Made by a program: the position numbers and the translations under genes. Of a DNA stretch of 64,000 nucleotides, positions 23,035 through 35,136 are shown in pieces. Below the pieces are notes generated by a model. That model was not told the DNA's origin. It was given only the letters and a program-made list of their open reading frames with translations, and ran no database searches. Positions within the stretch are counted from its first letter, which is position 1. The number at the start of each line of letters is the position of its first letter. The DNA comes from Calliphora vicina (Eukaryota > Arthropoda > Insecta > Diptera > Calliphoridae): positions 69,837,747 to 69,901,746 of the forward strand of contig NC_088784.1 of the NCBI RefSeq assembly GCF_958450345.1. Reading direction: 5' to 3'.

Positions 23035-23850
23035 TCATTTTGAAACATTTGTACAATATAATTTTAATCAAAGTTATGGGCATTGTTAGCTATGACCTTT
23101 TCCCATTTTTATGGCAACATATTGATTGCGAGCCAAAAGAACTGCTTATCTTTTGAGGCCAAGAACGAATCAAGCCAATATCGGATACTCTGTTCCGAAG
23201 TGAAGCGTATACCAGAGAGAGCGTGCTGCATCGATCGAAACAAATAGTAATCGCACGGGATAAGATCTTGAGGTAAAACTTCCCAACCACTTCATTCTAA
23301 ATACTTTTTAACTAGTATTGCAACATGTGGCCGAGCATTGTCATGATGAAATTATACTATTTTATGTTCATGCCGCATATTCTGGACGTTTTTCGGCCAA
23401 TGCTCGCTTCAAACCCACCAAACACATACCTTAGCGGATATTTGGCTTTGGAATAGATTCGATTGGCTGGGTTGGCTGGGCTTTTACATACGATCTCTTA
23501 CGTTTCGGGTTATTATAATGAAACCATTTTTCAAGATCTCTCCGCTTCAATTCGTCTATCAAGATCTCTCGGCTTCAGTTCGTATGCTTGCAAACGTTTT
23601 GAAATTACTGCTTGAGTAGCTCCCAATGATTTTGCAACCTCTTGTTGAGTTTGACAATAATCTGCATGTAGTGACTCCGATTCTTGGTCTTCAAAATTTT
23701 GTTTGGCTAGCCTGGGCAATATTTGGCTTCCATATAAAAATCACCACTACTGAACCTTTTCACGCACGTTGAAACTTATGGAACACATTCATCATGACTT
23801 TGGTGAGCAATTCTGACCTATCCAATAAATAACTGTAGCAATTTCCTAGA
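23035..23850 (-). mobile_element. Decayed mariner-type transposase in gene B intron
   Basis: The minus strand encodes 'KQNFEDQESESL', 'YCQTQQEVAKSLGATQAVIS' and 'LQAYELKPRDLDRR'. This is the mariner block 'KFED.ELEALL..D.CQTQ.ELAKSLGVTQ..ISKRL' followed by 'YELKPRDIERR'. Lower coordinates match the 3' part of the relic at 745-1935. Several frames are needed, so it is inactive. It is probably the same mariner lineage as 745-1935 and 6455-6700. Confidence 0.75.
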
Positions 23851-24159
23851 TCTATTCATTTATTTTGTTTAAATAACATTATGTTTTAAACTTTTTTTGG
23901 TTGCACCGATATTCTGATCAACAGATAATATCCCTCTTGGCCCTATTGACTTACATAGCTAGATCGTCTTCGAATTTAAAGGGACCCACTACCAATATTT
24001 CGATGTATTACACACAGAATGACAAGATCAATATACCACCATCCATAGAATAATTACATGGAAGGGAAGGAAGGAGAGAGAAATGCCAATGAAACAAATT
24101 AAACAAAGTTCCCAACAGCTAAGCAAGTTGTCAATGTATCCCTTATAGACAGTAATAGT

Positions 24160-24780
24160 CACTATTGTCTGATCACTTGGGTGACTCCAATTTGTATATT
24201 TTAGATTATTTGACATGTATGTGCTCTTTATAGTGCAGAGAGAAGACAATTGGTTACTTCATACATCCGAGGTAATCTATCGAGAAGGCAATTGTCACTA
24301 TAAAATCTATATATACTTTTTTTTGAGGAATTCGTACAAATTGTGTTGATATAATTCTCATACAGTTTATTTTATTTTTACTTAAGTATACGGACATCCC
24401 ATGTAACCTTGCGTAAAGTCAGTTTAGTGTCTCTAAGTAGTCAGTTTAAACGTTTATTTTGTACTACACTTTAAAAATTTTTTGTTTTATCCACTAAAAG
24501 TAATCTATTGGAGAGTTGTCTGAGTAAGGTTTGTTTACAAACAATCGGTTATTGGACTGTATTTAAGGTGAATTAGCACCCGTACATGTCAAAATAACTG
24601 TAGCTGATCAATTCACTAGCTAGTAAGGTAACTGACTTTACGTAACGGGTACATGAATCCAATGAGTTGACTACTTTGGACCAGCTATCAGACAAACTCA
24701 TTGAGATAATTAGCCAAGTAGCTGGTTATATAACTAGTTGTCAATCTAAAGGATCGGTAAAATCACTAGTTCGGGACAGT
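24160..24780 (+). repeat. Dispersed repeat family 4, copy 1
   Basis: Matches 27230-27790 over about 550 bp (shared words 'TAATTCTCATACAGTTTATTTT', split here as TAATTCTCATACAG and TTTATTTT, 'GAGAGTTGTC', 'CAATCGGTTATTGGACTGT'). It also matches an inverted shorter copy at 47757-47935. No coding content or termini identified. Confidence 0.6.
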
Positions 24781-25206
24781 CTCCTACAACTGTCTTTTCA
24801 TACAACTAGGTGATACAATAAAAAAATACATGGCATTAGGTTTTTGACTACAAACTTAGGTTTTATGCTCTCAGTTACCATCTAAATCCTTCGGAATTTA
24901 CAAATTAATAATTATATAGTCCATTTTATGAAAGAACGCCTATAGCATAGGCAATTTTTTACTGGTGATCGGTCAATTTTCATAATATTTTTCATACACA
25001 TACTATGGAGTGATCTTTCGAATGATGGCTACATTGGGAATGTGAAAATTGAAACACCCTCGATCAATGTTTGGGAAATCTATCCTGGAATTCACGTTAT
25101 TTATTATTCATAATATAATTATTTGAACTAATTTAACGAACATTTGCATTAATTCTTTTATATTAAAATATTTACTAAAATTCATATTTCTCTCTATTTT
25201 ATTTAG

Positions 25207-25477
25207 TTACGAATTAGGAGATGGATCCAGAGCCACACAAGATGGTGTTTTAAAACAAGTCGATGCCGAGCATGACGGTGAGGCCATTGAAGGTAGATTT
25301 GCATTCATAGCTGATGATGGCCATGAATATGCCCTCTCATATACTGCTGACGAAAATGGTTACCGTCCAGTAGGCGCCCATTTACCTACACCACCACCAA
25401 CACCCGACTCTGTGCTCAAAACATTGCAATACTTAAAAGAACATCCATATCATAAACCCGAGGGCAGAAAGTATTGA
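25207..25477 (+). CDS. Gene B, exon 2: RR-1 chitin-binding region
   Basis: After a TTTTATTTAG acceptor, the first base completes CA|T (His): '..KFHYH' joined to 'YELGDGSRATQDGVL'. It continues with 'EAIEGRFAFIADDGHEYALS' and 'YTADENGYRPVGAHLPTPPP', the diagnostic RR-1 core with Y-x-A-D-E-N-G-Y and a proline-rich exit. The C-terminus is 'TLQYLKEHPYHKPEGRKY' and TGA at 25475-25477. Residues here bind chitin through the aromatic face of a small beta sandwich (family knowledge). AATAAA signals at 25663-25668 and 25671-25676 likely end the transcript. The 4.1 kb intron before it is filled with repeats. Confidence 0.94.
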
Positions 25478-26232
25478 AATTGAGAAATATTTTCGCACCC
25501 CCTCCCCCAAAAAAACATGTATTTTTAGACATAAACCTAATTGTGATTTAAGATATTATTTTGTTGTTAAAAAGAAAAATTATTTTGAAAAAAAGAAAGA
25601 AAGATTTTCGTGATTGTTAAACAAATAGAAGTGATAGAAAAACAAAAACAAATACGACTGATAATAAAGAAATAAATTGTTAAAATATTTAAATAATTGT
25701 GAATGAATTTATTATAACCATAATAAACCAAAAAATATAAAAGTATATTTTTATATTATTTCTCAATTTTGTGAAAATACGTCACGTTTCGTGCAAAAGA
25801 ATGGCTAAAACCGAAAAAAACCAAACAAAACATAATTAAAATGACCAAAAGTTTATTCACCTGTCAACATATTTACTTTGAACAATAAACTTGTAGTAAT
25901 AAATTTATCATTAATAGACAAAAATCTTTGTTAATAATTTTCGAGTCGACCAGTGTAGACGTGTTTATTTCATTTCAGTGAAATGTTGGAAAAAAATAAT
26001 TAAAATTCGTGACATAATTTGTCATCGTTTGCCATTTGAAGTTATTATTACATTATTATGTTATACTCCGTTATTTACTCATTAAATTAAACGGAACAAA
26101 ACATCTTCGAATGTATGTATAATATGCAAGTATGAACAGACTTCTATGATACCCTACAATTTTGATACCCTGGTTAACTTTGACACAGTGTTGATAATTT
26201 TGTATTCAAAAAAGTTTCATCAGAGTTGTTAT
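25478..26232. other. Gene B 3' UTR and intergenic DNA
   Basis: Poly(A) signals near 25663-25676 end transcript B. Beyond them is AT-rich DNA with no gene or repeat copy that I can recognise. Confidence 0.4.
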
Positions 26233-27094
26233 TATACCCTACACCACCATAGTGTGAAGGTATTAGATGTTTGTAACGACCACAGATATTAGTCTAACAT
26301 CCACCTTAAAGTATATCGATCGACTAAGAATGAGTTGATTAAACGATGTCCGTCCGTCCGTCTGGCTTGTGCGCAAAGTACATGTCGCAATTTTAAAGAT
26401 ATTTTGATAAAATTTGTTACATACCACATACAGGTAGGCTTCCATTTACGCGGTTTAAAGTATACCGATCGACTTAGAATCACTTTCTGAGTCGATTAAA
26501 CGATGTCTGTCCGTCCGTCTGGTCGGCTGGCCGGCTGTCCATGTAAACCTTGTGCGCAGAGTACAGGTCGCAATTTTGAAGATATTTCGATCAAATTTGG
26601 TACATATTATTTTTTCGGCCCAATGACTAAATCTATGGAAACTGGCTGAAATCGGTCCATTATTTCGCCTAGCCCCCATACAAATGTCCTCCCGAAATTG
26701 TTTAATTTATATAGGTATCTACACAAATTTCGCTCCAAATAAGTTTTATATATACAAAATTCATGTCACCAAATTTTGTTACGATCGGTCCATAATTAGT
26801 CATAGCTCCCATATAGACCCGCTTCCGAAAATCACTTTAACGTGCATAAACCGTTTAAAAATGTTGGTATACTCACAAAATTTAACATAGTAAACTTTCA
26901 TATAGACACAAATCACACGACCTAATTTCATGGTGATCGGTCCATAATTGGTCATAGCCCCCATATAAGGCCCACTTCCGAAAATCACTCAAAAATATGA
27001 ATTATTGAAATTTTAAAAGAAAAATGTTTTTACTCTTTTACTTAGTGTAGGGTATTATATGGTCGGGCTTGACCGACCATACTTTCTTACTTGT
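26233..27094 (-). mobile_element. Hairpin-headed repeat family 1, copy c, with internal chimera
   Basis: Minus-strand copy: the tail TACCCTACACCACCATAGTG lies at 26234 and the head hairpin GGTCGGGCTTGACCGACC with CTTACTTGTT at 27061-27094. The tail region is present twice (26276-26430 and 26455-26600). A 27-bp fragment of the pogo-like terminus (CAGGTAGGCTTCCATTTACG at 26433) joins the two tail copies. Confidence 0.7.
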
Positions 27095-27229
27095 TTTTTT
27101 TTTGCAATTTGAAGTAAACATATTTATTGGAATTAATGTGGTCTTTAAGCTTTACCACCACCCAAAAACGTGATCCGGGGAGCAGATTTTCTTCAAATAG
27201 TCAATGCTACAAAGCATAATTGGGTCATA

Positions 27230-27790
27230 TGACATACATATATATATCTATTTTTATAGTGCAGCGAGAATAAAATTGATTACTTTATACATCCCAGTTA
27301 AACTACCGTGAAGTTAATTGTCACTTAAGCGTCTCTAATAAATCTAGCGTGAGTAATTCGTACACACTGGTTTTATACAAATTGTATTGACATAATTCTC
27401 ATACAGTTTATTTTCTTTTTGTTTAAGTATACTGACAACGCATGTAACCTAGCCTGAAGTCAATTGTCACTTTAGTGTCGCTAAATAACCTAGAGTGTAG
27501 TCACTTTAAATGTTTATTTTATACTGAACTTTAAAATATATTTATTTTACCCATCAGAAGTAATTTATTAGAGAGTTGTCGGAGGAAAATTATTTTACAA
27601 GCAATCGGTTATTGGACTGTCTATGATGTATATGTTAAAATAAATAGTTATGTTGTTGATCAAATAACCAGTTAGGTAACTACTAAGGTAACTGAATCTA
27701 TAAAACCGGTATGTGAATTTAATGTGTTGACTACTTTAGCCCAAATATCGGACAGTCTCATTGTAATCTAAAAGGGTCATATGATCCCTT
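27230..27790 (+). repeat. Dispersed repeat family 4, copy 2
   Basis: Second copy of the sequence at 24160-24780, same orientation, 3.0 kb downstream, with scattered indels. Starts near 'TAGTGCAGCGAGAA' and ends near the 'GACAGTCTCATTG' word. Confidence 0.6.
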
Positions 27791-29319
27791 GACTTTGAAC
27801 CGGTTAAACGAATATTCACATTTTAAATTCACCAAAAAAAATGCGGAAAACCCAGGTTATTAGGTTGACCGGTTAATAATCAAAGTGAATTTTGTTTCTC
27901 AAATATTTTGCAGGAGGCCCTTAATAAGACTTATCAATTAGGTGGGTACGCAGAGTGGCTTTTTATATTAAAAGCCTTTTTGAGGCTTATGACTGTTTCA
28001 AACTGTGGACAATTCCCCCCCCCCCTTGGGGCATGTTTCGACATCTTAGTGACACTCCACACTTTGATGTTATGCTTCAAGGTTAAATATGGAGTGAAAC
28101 CGAGACTCCGAGGTGCACGGACCTCTTTCCTCGGTAGAATTTAATATTTTTAAATTCGCAGCTGACTTGAGTTTTATCAAGTAGTTTGGAGAACCTATGG
28201 CCCCAGGACTCCGGTCCTGTAGGATCATTGACGAGGTCACTTCGGGTGATGACGAGCTGGCTATGGTTTAAACCCAAATCGCGGGAAAAAGATCGTTGGT
28301 TAAAGTACTGATGTTTGGGCTAGTGACAAACTTCGGAACACCAAATGCATCTTCTAAGTGCTGTTGCTGAATACAACAGCGCCATTGAAAGTAACAGATA
28401 ACAACTATCATTGTGCTCAGAAAATGTATTGAGGTAGTAACATTCGTGATGTACTGGTAGTTGGGCTTGGTTCTCGGTCGAGGTCAGAAATGTGTGTTAT
28501 AGTACGCACACTCTAACTTTTATCGACTGGAAACTTTTGAAGTTAGAGACCATACATCAGACTGGTTTACCAGGCCGGATGTTGCAGCTCAGGTAATTAT
28601 CCTAGGCTTGTTAGTTGATTAGCTAGCTACGAATGGCAGGGATTAGATAGCCCGAGCTCTCGAGCAAGGGGTTTGTGCATTGATCTGTGCAATCTTTGTA
28701 CAAGAATTTTCCAATTGAGTGTTCTTTGCAAGTCATTCAATGGCGGTGATAGACGCATTGTTTCTATCCGGTGTTTAGTCCACCGTGAGATAAGGCCCAC
28801 GCAGCAGATGAGACACGACTTGTGGACAATTCCTTCCAAAAATATTAGCAACCCCTCTGGTTGTATCACGCTATATTCAGAAATCATGTTTATCTGGTCC
28901 CTGAGAAGTAGAGAGACCCTTAAAAACCTAATCTCATACTCATTTCCCACGCTGTCTCCCTATCACTGGAGCAAGCGGGGACTCATGTATCAACTTCTTC
29001 CAATTAATGAGAATTGAATACTCTAGGCACTCTATGGTTTTGAGTCGTTTAAATCACAGGTTCCTCATGGTATTAACCATCAAAATGATCTTCAATTATT
29101 TCAGGATCTCATTACACCATTGCTGGAAAATATAGGTATTTATGAATGGTGAACTAGATAAAGCATCACACACTTTTTACTAAAAACAATGTGAATGGTC
29201 ATTGATATTCATTTGAGAATGGCTCTACTTCCCATGCTCTTGTCTATCTCACAGCACGCCAATATTGTGGAGACGGCTTTTCATTCGCCGGTGGGCTATA
29301 TTTAAAGGTCGCTTGCGCA
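27791..29319. other. Less AT-rich stretch, possibly 5' part of a retrotransposon relic
   Basis: Base composition rises above the surroundings from about 28000, like the retrotransposon relic that follows. Both strands have open frames of about 100 codons near 28627-29017, but neither shows a motif I know. The stretch may be a decayed upstream part of that element. Confidence 0.3.
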
Positions 29320-30345
29320 TACGGAGTCTGCTCTCGTTGCCTTCTTGGTCATAGAAGAAGCTTTAATAATATCCGCCAGATCTTGAAGGGACTAGGGATG
29401 CCTACTGACCATATGTTCTACGCTGGGTAGGGTCAGTGTTTATAAAGTCGAAAATCCATTGGGAGTGGATTGTGGAATTTGGCTATCAACAGCCTGTTGT
29501 TTAAGTTGGACGACATATGCTCACAATGTATCGCTATCAGGTACTGTTCTGGATTCGACATCGCGCTGTATCCAACCTGCATTGAGTATATTTTGTCTAG
29601 TGCACTTAGTGCGAACCCTAGAAGAAGGAGCTAGTTCTTTTCTCCAAAAGGCAAACATTTTATAACTATTTTTCCCCGAATTCCCCGAACTAGACAGAAA
29701 AGTATAGAAAGTTCTAAGTATCTTGGCATTATCTAAAATAGGAGTATATCCTAAAATCTCAACATCCACAACAGGAACTCTGAAGTCCACGTCATCGGTA
29801 GCACTGTTTTTCATATTAACTGGTTACCAGTGGTAATACAATAATCTCTCAATTCTAAGGAAAGGCTAAACTTGGAAGACACATTATCTGCTAAAGACTC
29901 TGGACATACTAGGTTTTTAAAATGCTATGGAATATCCATAGTAATGAAGATTACTACATGGACCATTCTTTACAATGTAATTCTCCACATTTACCCGAAT
30001 AGGGACAAGTGGCTTTGCAGACTCTACCCCTTTGAAAGCATCTTGATGGTAAATACTGATGGCCACAAGAGGTGGAATAGAGTTGGTGGAATCATCTTGA
30101 TTAAATCATGTGTCAGGCTACCATACCCGGTGCTTTCTATGTATGTTTGCTTCTTTCCAGAGCTTTCTGAAACTCCTCAAAAAACTAGAAAGTTGAAATT
30201 CGTCAAATATATAATAGAAATCGAGCTTCACATCCTAACAGATTTTATATTTCTATCAGGGAGCTTTAGGTGTCGCTGATATACTGATGGTTACCAGAGG
30301 GGAGATAGAGTTGGTGGCATCTTCATCGCCTTAGGCCGACCAGTT
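29320..30345 (+). mobile_element. Decayed non-LTR retrotransposon (LOA/R1-like pol)
   Basis: Fragments in shifting + frames follow the order of a pol protein with RNase H. 'SFNNIRQILKGLGM' (near 29355) resembles RT motif 'DIEGAFNNV'. 'LWNLAINSLLFKLDDIC' (near 29473) resembles 'LLWNLAVN.LL..L'. 'SKYLGII' (near 29714) matches the 'VKYLGVILD' thumb motif. 'NTDGHKRWNRVGG' (near 30050) and 'YTDGYQRGDRVGG' (near 30282) resemble the RNase H start 'YTDGSK....VGGG'. The two RNase H starts imply a duplication or two stacked copies. It is inactive. Confidence 0.6.
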
Positions 30346-31456
30346 TCTAAAACATCCAACAATAAGACAACATATGCTTGGTCAAAATCTCTACAAATTC
30401 ACAATACACGATCACCAATGTAGCGAACACTCGAAAAAATTCTCATGAAAAAATAGATTTGAATGTTTGTTAAAAATTTAATTTAATAGACACTATAATT
30501 ATGTGCAACGTGCGTAGCATACTCAAAGGGGTGGGACACATGTTCCACAATGAAAAAACCACAACAAAACTCTGCCATTATGACAGATTCAAAAAAGGGA
30601 GTGTTTCGATTATCATTAAAACGCTTGTTTAGTTGGTATGCCGAAACGGCAAAAATACAGGACGGACAGAACTGATCACCATGTATAAATTAACACACAA
30701 AAATACCAAGATCTCCAACGATGGTGTAACGGAAAACCATGTTTTATGGTTTTTTAAATATGATTTTTATTTAAATTGTTTGATAATGTGCCAAAATAAG
30801 GGCATATGCTATTTGGCATAGAAGTCATAAATTGTTTAATAAGAAATAAATCAAAATTCTCATCATTAATTGAATTTAATGATGGCAATTGTTAAAGCTG
30901 GTTTTAAAAGGAATTTTTCCATTTATTTTAAGATTTTAGCTTCACACTTTTTTTATACTCATATCACATGCATTTTCATACAACAATTATTATGAAATAT
31001 TTAGACAGAAATTAGTTATTTTAAAATAGCCATGCATTTTAACTTGGATTTAATAAATTCGTGAGTATTTTTTTTTTTTGCCTTATTTCTTGTCTTTAAA
31101 TACTTTGTAGCATCATCAAGATAATCTTCGTCTTATTCTTCAATAAATAACACTTTTTTCTTTTTGAAGTGTTAACAATTTGTATAAATATTAAAATCAA
31201 AGAAGGTGCTAATAAGGTTTTTGATATTTAGTTATATTGAATACAAATTCTAAGCTTTAAATTAAAATTTGGATTAAAATTATTATAACAAAAGTAATTA
31301 TTACTAAACATTTAAACTGAACTTGAAATTGAAAGTGATTTTTAAAGAGATTTGACCTTAAAATAGCATTATCGAGGTGCAATAATTTAGATTTTATATA
31401 CAAGATATTTGTAAAATTTAAAGGTAATGCTTTCACTTTAGGGTGCACAATATATT
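30346..31456. other. No recognised feature
   Basis: AT-rich intergenic DNA between the retrotransposon relic and a short perfect hairpin. I see no gene or repeat copy. Confidence 0.35.
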
Positions 31457-31501
31457 CGAGGTGACCAACTTTGACGTAGCCCGTCAAAGTTGGTCACCTC
31501 G
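31457..31501. repeat. Perfect 19-bp hairpin
   Basis: CGAGGTGACCAACTTTGAC (31457-31475) is followed by a 7-nt GTAGCCC and its exact inverse (31483-31501). No poly-T or tRNA-like context is present and no second copy was seen. It could be the remains of a fold-back insertion. Confidence 0.85.
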
Positions 31502-31689
31502 GGTCTCAATTTTTTTTAAAAAATCGCCAAAAATCCATTTATGATCCGAATGTGCTGAATTTTTGAATATAAATAGTCCTTGAGCACGCCATATGTAAAA
31601 AAACATAAAAAGATCGACCAAAATTTAAAAAAATAAATAAATAAACCTGAATATCTCTTCAACTAATAGAGATAACCTACACTTTTGCT

Positions 31690-32350
31690 TTTAAAAATAA
31701 AAGCTTATTTTTACTTAAAACCATATTTACTTGTATATGAGTCTTTATCTTTAAGGATACCGTTAACCTATTCGGAGGTATGACCAAAAAATAAAAATTT
31801 TTTAACGGCAGTTTCAAAACTCCATTCTCAAATTTTTTAAAATTTTGTTAAACAAATTTCAGAATGTTTTGATCATCCCCTTGGCAATTATTGAGAACAT
31901 AATAGGGAATAAAAATATGAAAAAATTATGAAAATATCTCCAATAGTTTTTCCGTACCTTCGATTTAAATTTTGAAATTTTCGAGAAAAACAAATTATTT
32001 GGCCATATTTTGCGAATACTTCCTTACTCTTATGAATTTTAAGTAGAACCTATTCAGATTATTATAGTCCAGATAATTTTAAATACATATACTCTGAAAG
32101 TTTTACTAAAATTGGAAAACGTTAAACCTTAAATCGTGAAGGTCAAAGGTCAAATTTTTCAATATTTGGAATTTCTAATTTTAAGATAGCGAAATGTTAT
32201 TTATTTTTGGGCCGATTTTGATGAAACTTAAAAAAAACTTTATATAACATGAAGTCTAGTATTTACAATAACAATACAAAAATGGATATTAACCCTTAAT
32301 GAGACTTGGGGCTAAAATGACACTCAAATTTTAAAATCATAATCATAAAC
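31690..32350 (+). repeat. Dispersed repeat family 5, copy 1
   Basis: Matches 36390-36935 in order over about 550-650 bp (words 'AACCTATTCGGAGGTATGAC', 'TTATAGTCCAGATAATT', 'GGGCCGATTTTGATGAAACT', 'AACATGAAGTCTAGTA'). An inverted partial copy lies at 38545-38700. Non-coding, unknown family. Confidence 0.65.
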
Positions 32351-32939
32351 TTTCGTTTATTAAGGGCCACCCTAATGTACAATGGGTAATTATTTTTTTA
32401 GCTTTTCAAAAAGTATAAATTCCATATAAATATTCTTAAACATTTTTTAGATAACTTAAAAAGAATAAAAATACTTTTAACCCAAAAAATCAGCAAAAAA
32501 TTTCCTTTTTAAATTTTTTAACCTCAAATGCGTATAAGTTTGATTAAGTCATGATTTTTAAAAAATTATTATTTTATTTGACATAAAATGGAGCAAATCG
32601 GGAAATATTTGTTATCAAAAACCTGAAATAGGATGGTAACAATTAAAATTTAGTTTTCAAATTTTAATATCCTGTAACCTATAAGAGATAATTGATAGAT
32701 ACGACGAGGAGATGTAACATACCCGAGTTTTCCTACTTTGGGGACACCTTGCCGCGCCCCTCGTTGACCCATGAGGTCCAAATTTAATAATTAAACTCGA
32801 CAACACTTCCTCTCTGCTCATGTAATTGATTTATTTCCCAATTTTTCTACAGCACTGTATAGCGGGGCATTACCAGCCTTAGTATAGTTAATAAGATCAC
32901 ACTGTGCTAAGGCATATATATCCGAAATAAGTAGGTTTC

Positions 32940-33830
32940 TGGCCCCAAAAATCCTGTGTAGAGATCATCAACAGTCCACGAATAATTATAGAGCAATCTA
33001 CAGGACTTCACTCTCTGCTTTATCTGTTGTTTATCGACTTTGGAAAAACATTTGATACGCTGAATAAAAACTCAATTTGGAGCACTCTTGATTGCAAAGG
33101 GGCCCCGCCCCAAAATCATAAGTTGTCCACAATAACGCTCTAAGCAGTAGTTTTGATATTCTAGCTGGTGTCCGCCATGGCTGCGTACTGCCTCCCTTGC
33201 ATTTTAACATCCTGCTAGGTGTTATAGTTCGTAATGCTACTAAAGCTAATAGAGGTATGAACTGGGGTCTTAACATTGATCTAAAAGAAGTCTCTTCATT
33301 TTGCTACCTAGGCAGCATCTTAACAAACACAGGTGGCTCCAGCAAAGATGTAGAGTACCTAATCTCAAAAGCCAACCAAGCATTCGGTACCATTCGGTCA
33401 GTATGGAAATCTTCTGCCAAATCCAAGATCGGTATCTTTAACTCTTGTGTCAAGTCTGTGTTTCTCTATGCATGCGAGGCAAGTATTTGTTAATCGATGT
33501 CTCCGAAGAATATTAAAAGTTTTCTGGTGTGTTAAGCCATTTGTAATACGAAACTCTGGAAACAAACAAATCAACCATATTGATATCTTAAACCACAAAT
33601 GTCGCTGGATTGATCAGATGCTGCGCAGGACTTCAGATAACACAGCAAAAATTGTCATTGACTGGAACCCACTGGGTAGGACACGAAGAATAGGCAGACG
33701 GTTATATACCTGCCGTCGGCAACTGAACATCGAAGTCAGCCGTAGTGATCTAAGCTGGAGATCACTAAGGCTGAATCGAATGGAATAGATTGCTTGTGGC
33801 CCTTTGTTCCCAAAAGAAACCAGTGGATAT
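32940..33830 (+). mobile_element. Decayed non-LTR retrotransposon, reverse-transcriptase to C-terminal part
   Basis: Frames on the + strand read 'IEQSTGLHSLLYLLFIDFG' then 'KTFDTLNKNSIW' (RT motif 'DFEKAFDSVDR..LW'), 'AGVRHGCVLPPLHFNILL' ('TGVRQGC.LSP.LFN..LD'), 'FCYLGSILTNTGG' (thumb), 'GIFNSCVKSVFLYACE', and then in another frame 'INHIDILNHKCRWIDQML' and 'WNPLGRTRRIGRR'. This is the RT and C-terminal order of an APE-type non-LTR element. The 'FADD' catalytic block is missing or decayed and a frameshift lies near 33470. Confidence 0.75.
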
Positions 33831-34500
33831 AATACCTACAATATATTTGAATATTTGGAAATGTTTCCATTGTATATATTGTACAACCACGGCATGTACA
33901 ATATATCTAACTAACAGTTTGTTGTATACATTTCTGCACAATTTAACAGACGACCTTCGTTTGTCAGCTTCTTTTAAAAATAACAACATTTAATACTTTT
34001 CATAAAACGACAATAAAAAATTGTTCATATCCACATTTAATTTGATATGTAGTACTATACATTCTCATAAACCAAAAACCACTTGCGATTATCTAATATG
34101 CAAAAAAAAAACAGCAAAACTAAAAAAAAACCCAGAATTATAAGATTTTAAGAAAATCCTTGAACAAAAGAAATTCTAAGAAAACAACCTTTTTGTAACC
34201 GACACGTCCTAATTCGAAAAATGAAATGATGACTCTTGAAGTTAAATACAAACATAAGTAATTCACCTGTGTTTAGTTACTACACACTCGAATAAACCTG
34301 CAAGATTTTATGGGAATTTATCTGAGATGGTTGGTGGCTACAATGTGTTTGAGTGTGTAAGTTAAATTGATCGTGATGTTGACAAAGATGATGAGAGCAG
34401 TTTTAACTTAGTCATCAACAAGTGCAATAAGTAAAACCTTATCACAACAATAACAACAACAAAATAATGATCATATTTACTCGTGCTCTTCCACTTACAG

Positions 34501-35135
34501 AAGAGAGAATAATCAGTTATGCAAAATGGACTTTACAAATTGTACCAACAATATCGAAAGATGGTACTTTAAAAGACCTTTAAAAATTATGCCATTAATT
34601 TATTATAAGTTCCTACCATTAATTGATCGAACTCTTGTCATACAGCCATTTTGTAAATCTGACGAGCAATTTTGTAATTCAGCGCATCAGATTTTGATGG
34701 TATCGCCCTATAATGTCCAAGAGAACCCAAGTATGTTAAAAATTTTTTTATTTCAAACACGAATTTCAAACTTTGTGATCAAGCGATTTTGGGTTTTAAA
34801 AACTCCATGCTCAATCATAGAAAAGGAAATCAATCATTAGTAATTTACTGTTTGGTATGGTTTGTTGAATGGCAACTACTTTGATTCCATTTTTCTTGAA
34901 GCACAATATGATTCAACCGCCATCATACAGTGCAATGATTTCAGCCAGTGTAGATAGGATAAATATTGCCAATAATGTGTATTTTTAAGGAGATACTTCA
35001 AAGACGACTCTCCAACTTTTGATGGCGATAATTGCTGTATATGGAAAGACGACAACACACCCGAGTATCCATAAAAAGTTATTGTTTATGGCATCATTAA
35101 TCCATACTTTTGTGAAAAAGTCGTTGCAGGGGATG
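34501..35135 (+). pseudogene. Unrecognised cysteine-rich coding-like stretch
   Basis: An acceptor-like tract (GCTCTTCCACTTACAG) precedes an open segment 34501-34730 that ends at a GTATGT donor. It reads 'NNQLCKMDFTNCTNNIERWY', 'FKRPLKIMPLIYYKFLPLID' and 'FCKSDEQFCNSAHQILMVSP'. In the same reading frame downstream come 'GLLNGNYFDSIFLEAQYDST', 'IIQCNDFSQC' (34856-34954) and 'RYFKDDSPTFDGDNCCIWKD' (34991-35075), with stop codons between. Paired cysteines (two C-x6-C, one C-x5-C, one CC) suggest an extracellular protein. I do not recognise the family. The stops between segments mean either a decayed gene or unusually short introns. It abuts the 3' end of a retrotransposon relic. Confidence 0.35.
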
Positions 35136-35136
35136 A

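Noticed and set aside
29872..30279. Open frame of 135 codons as a stand-alone gene
   Set aside because: It contains the 'NTDGHKRWNRVGG' RNase H-like motif and lies within a decayed non-LTR retrotransposon, so it is an element fragment.
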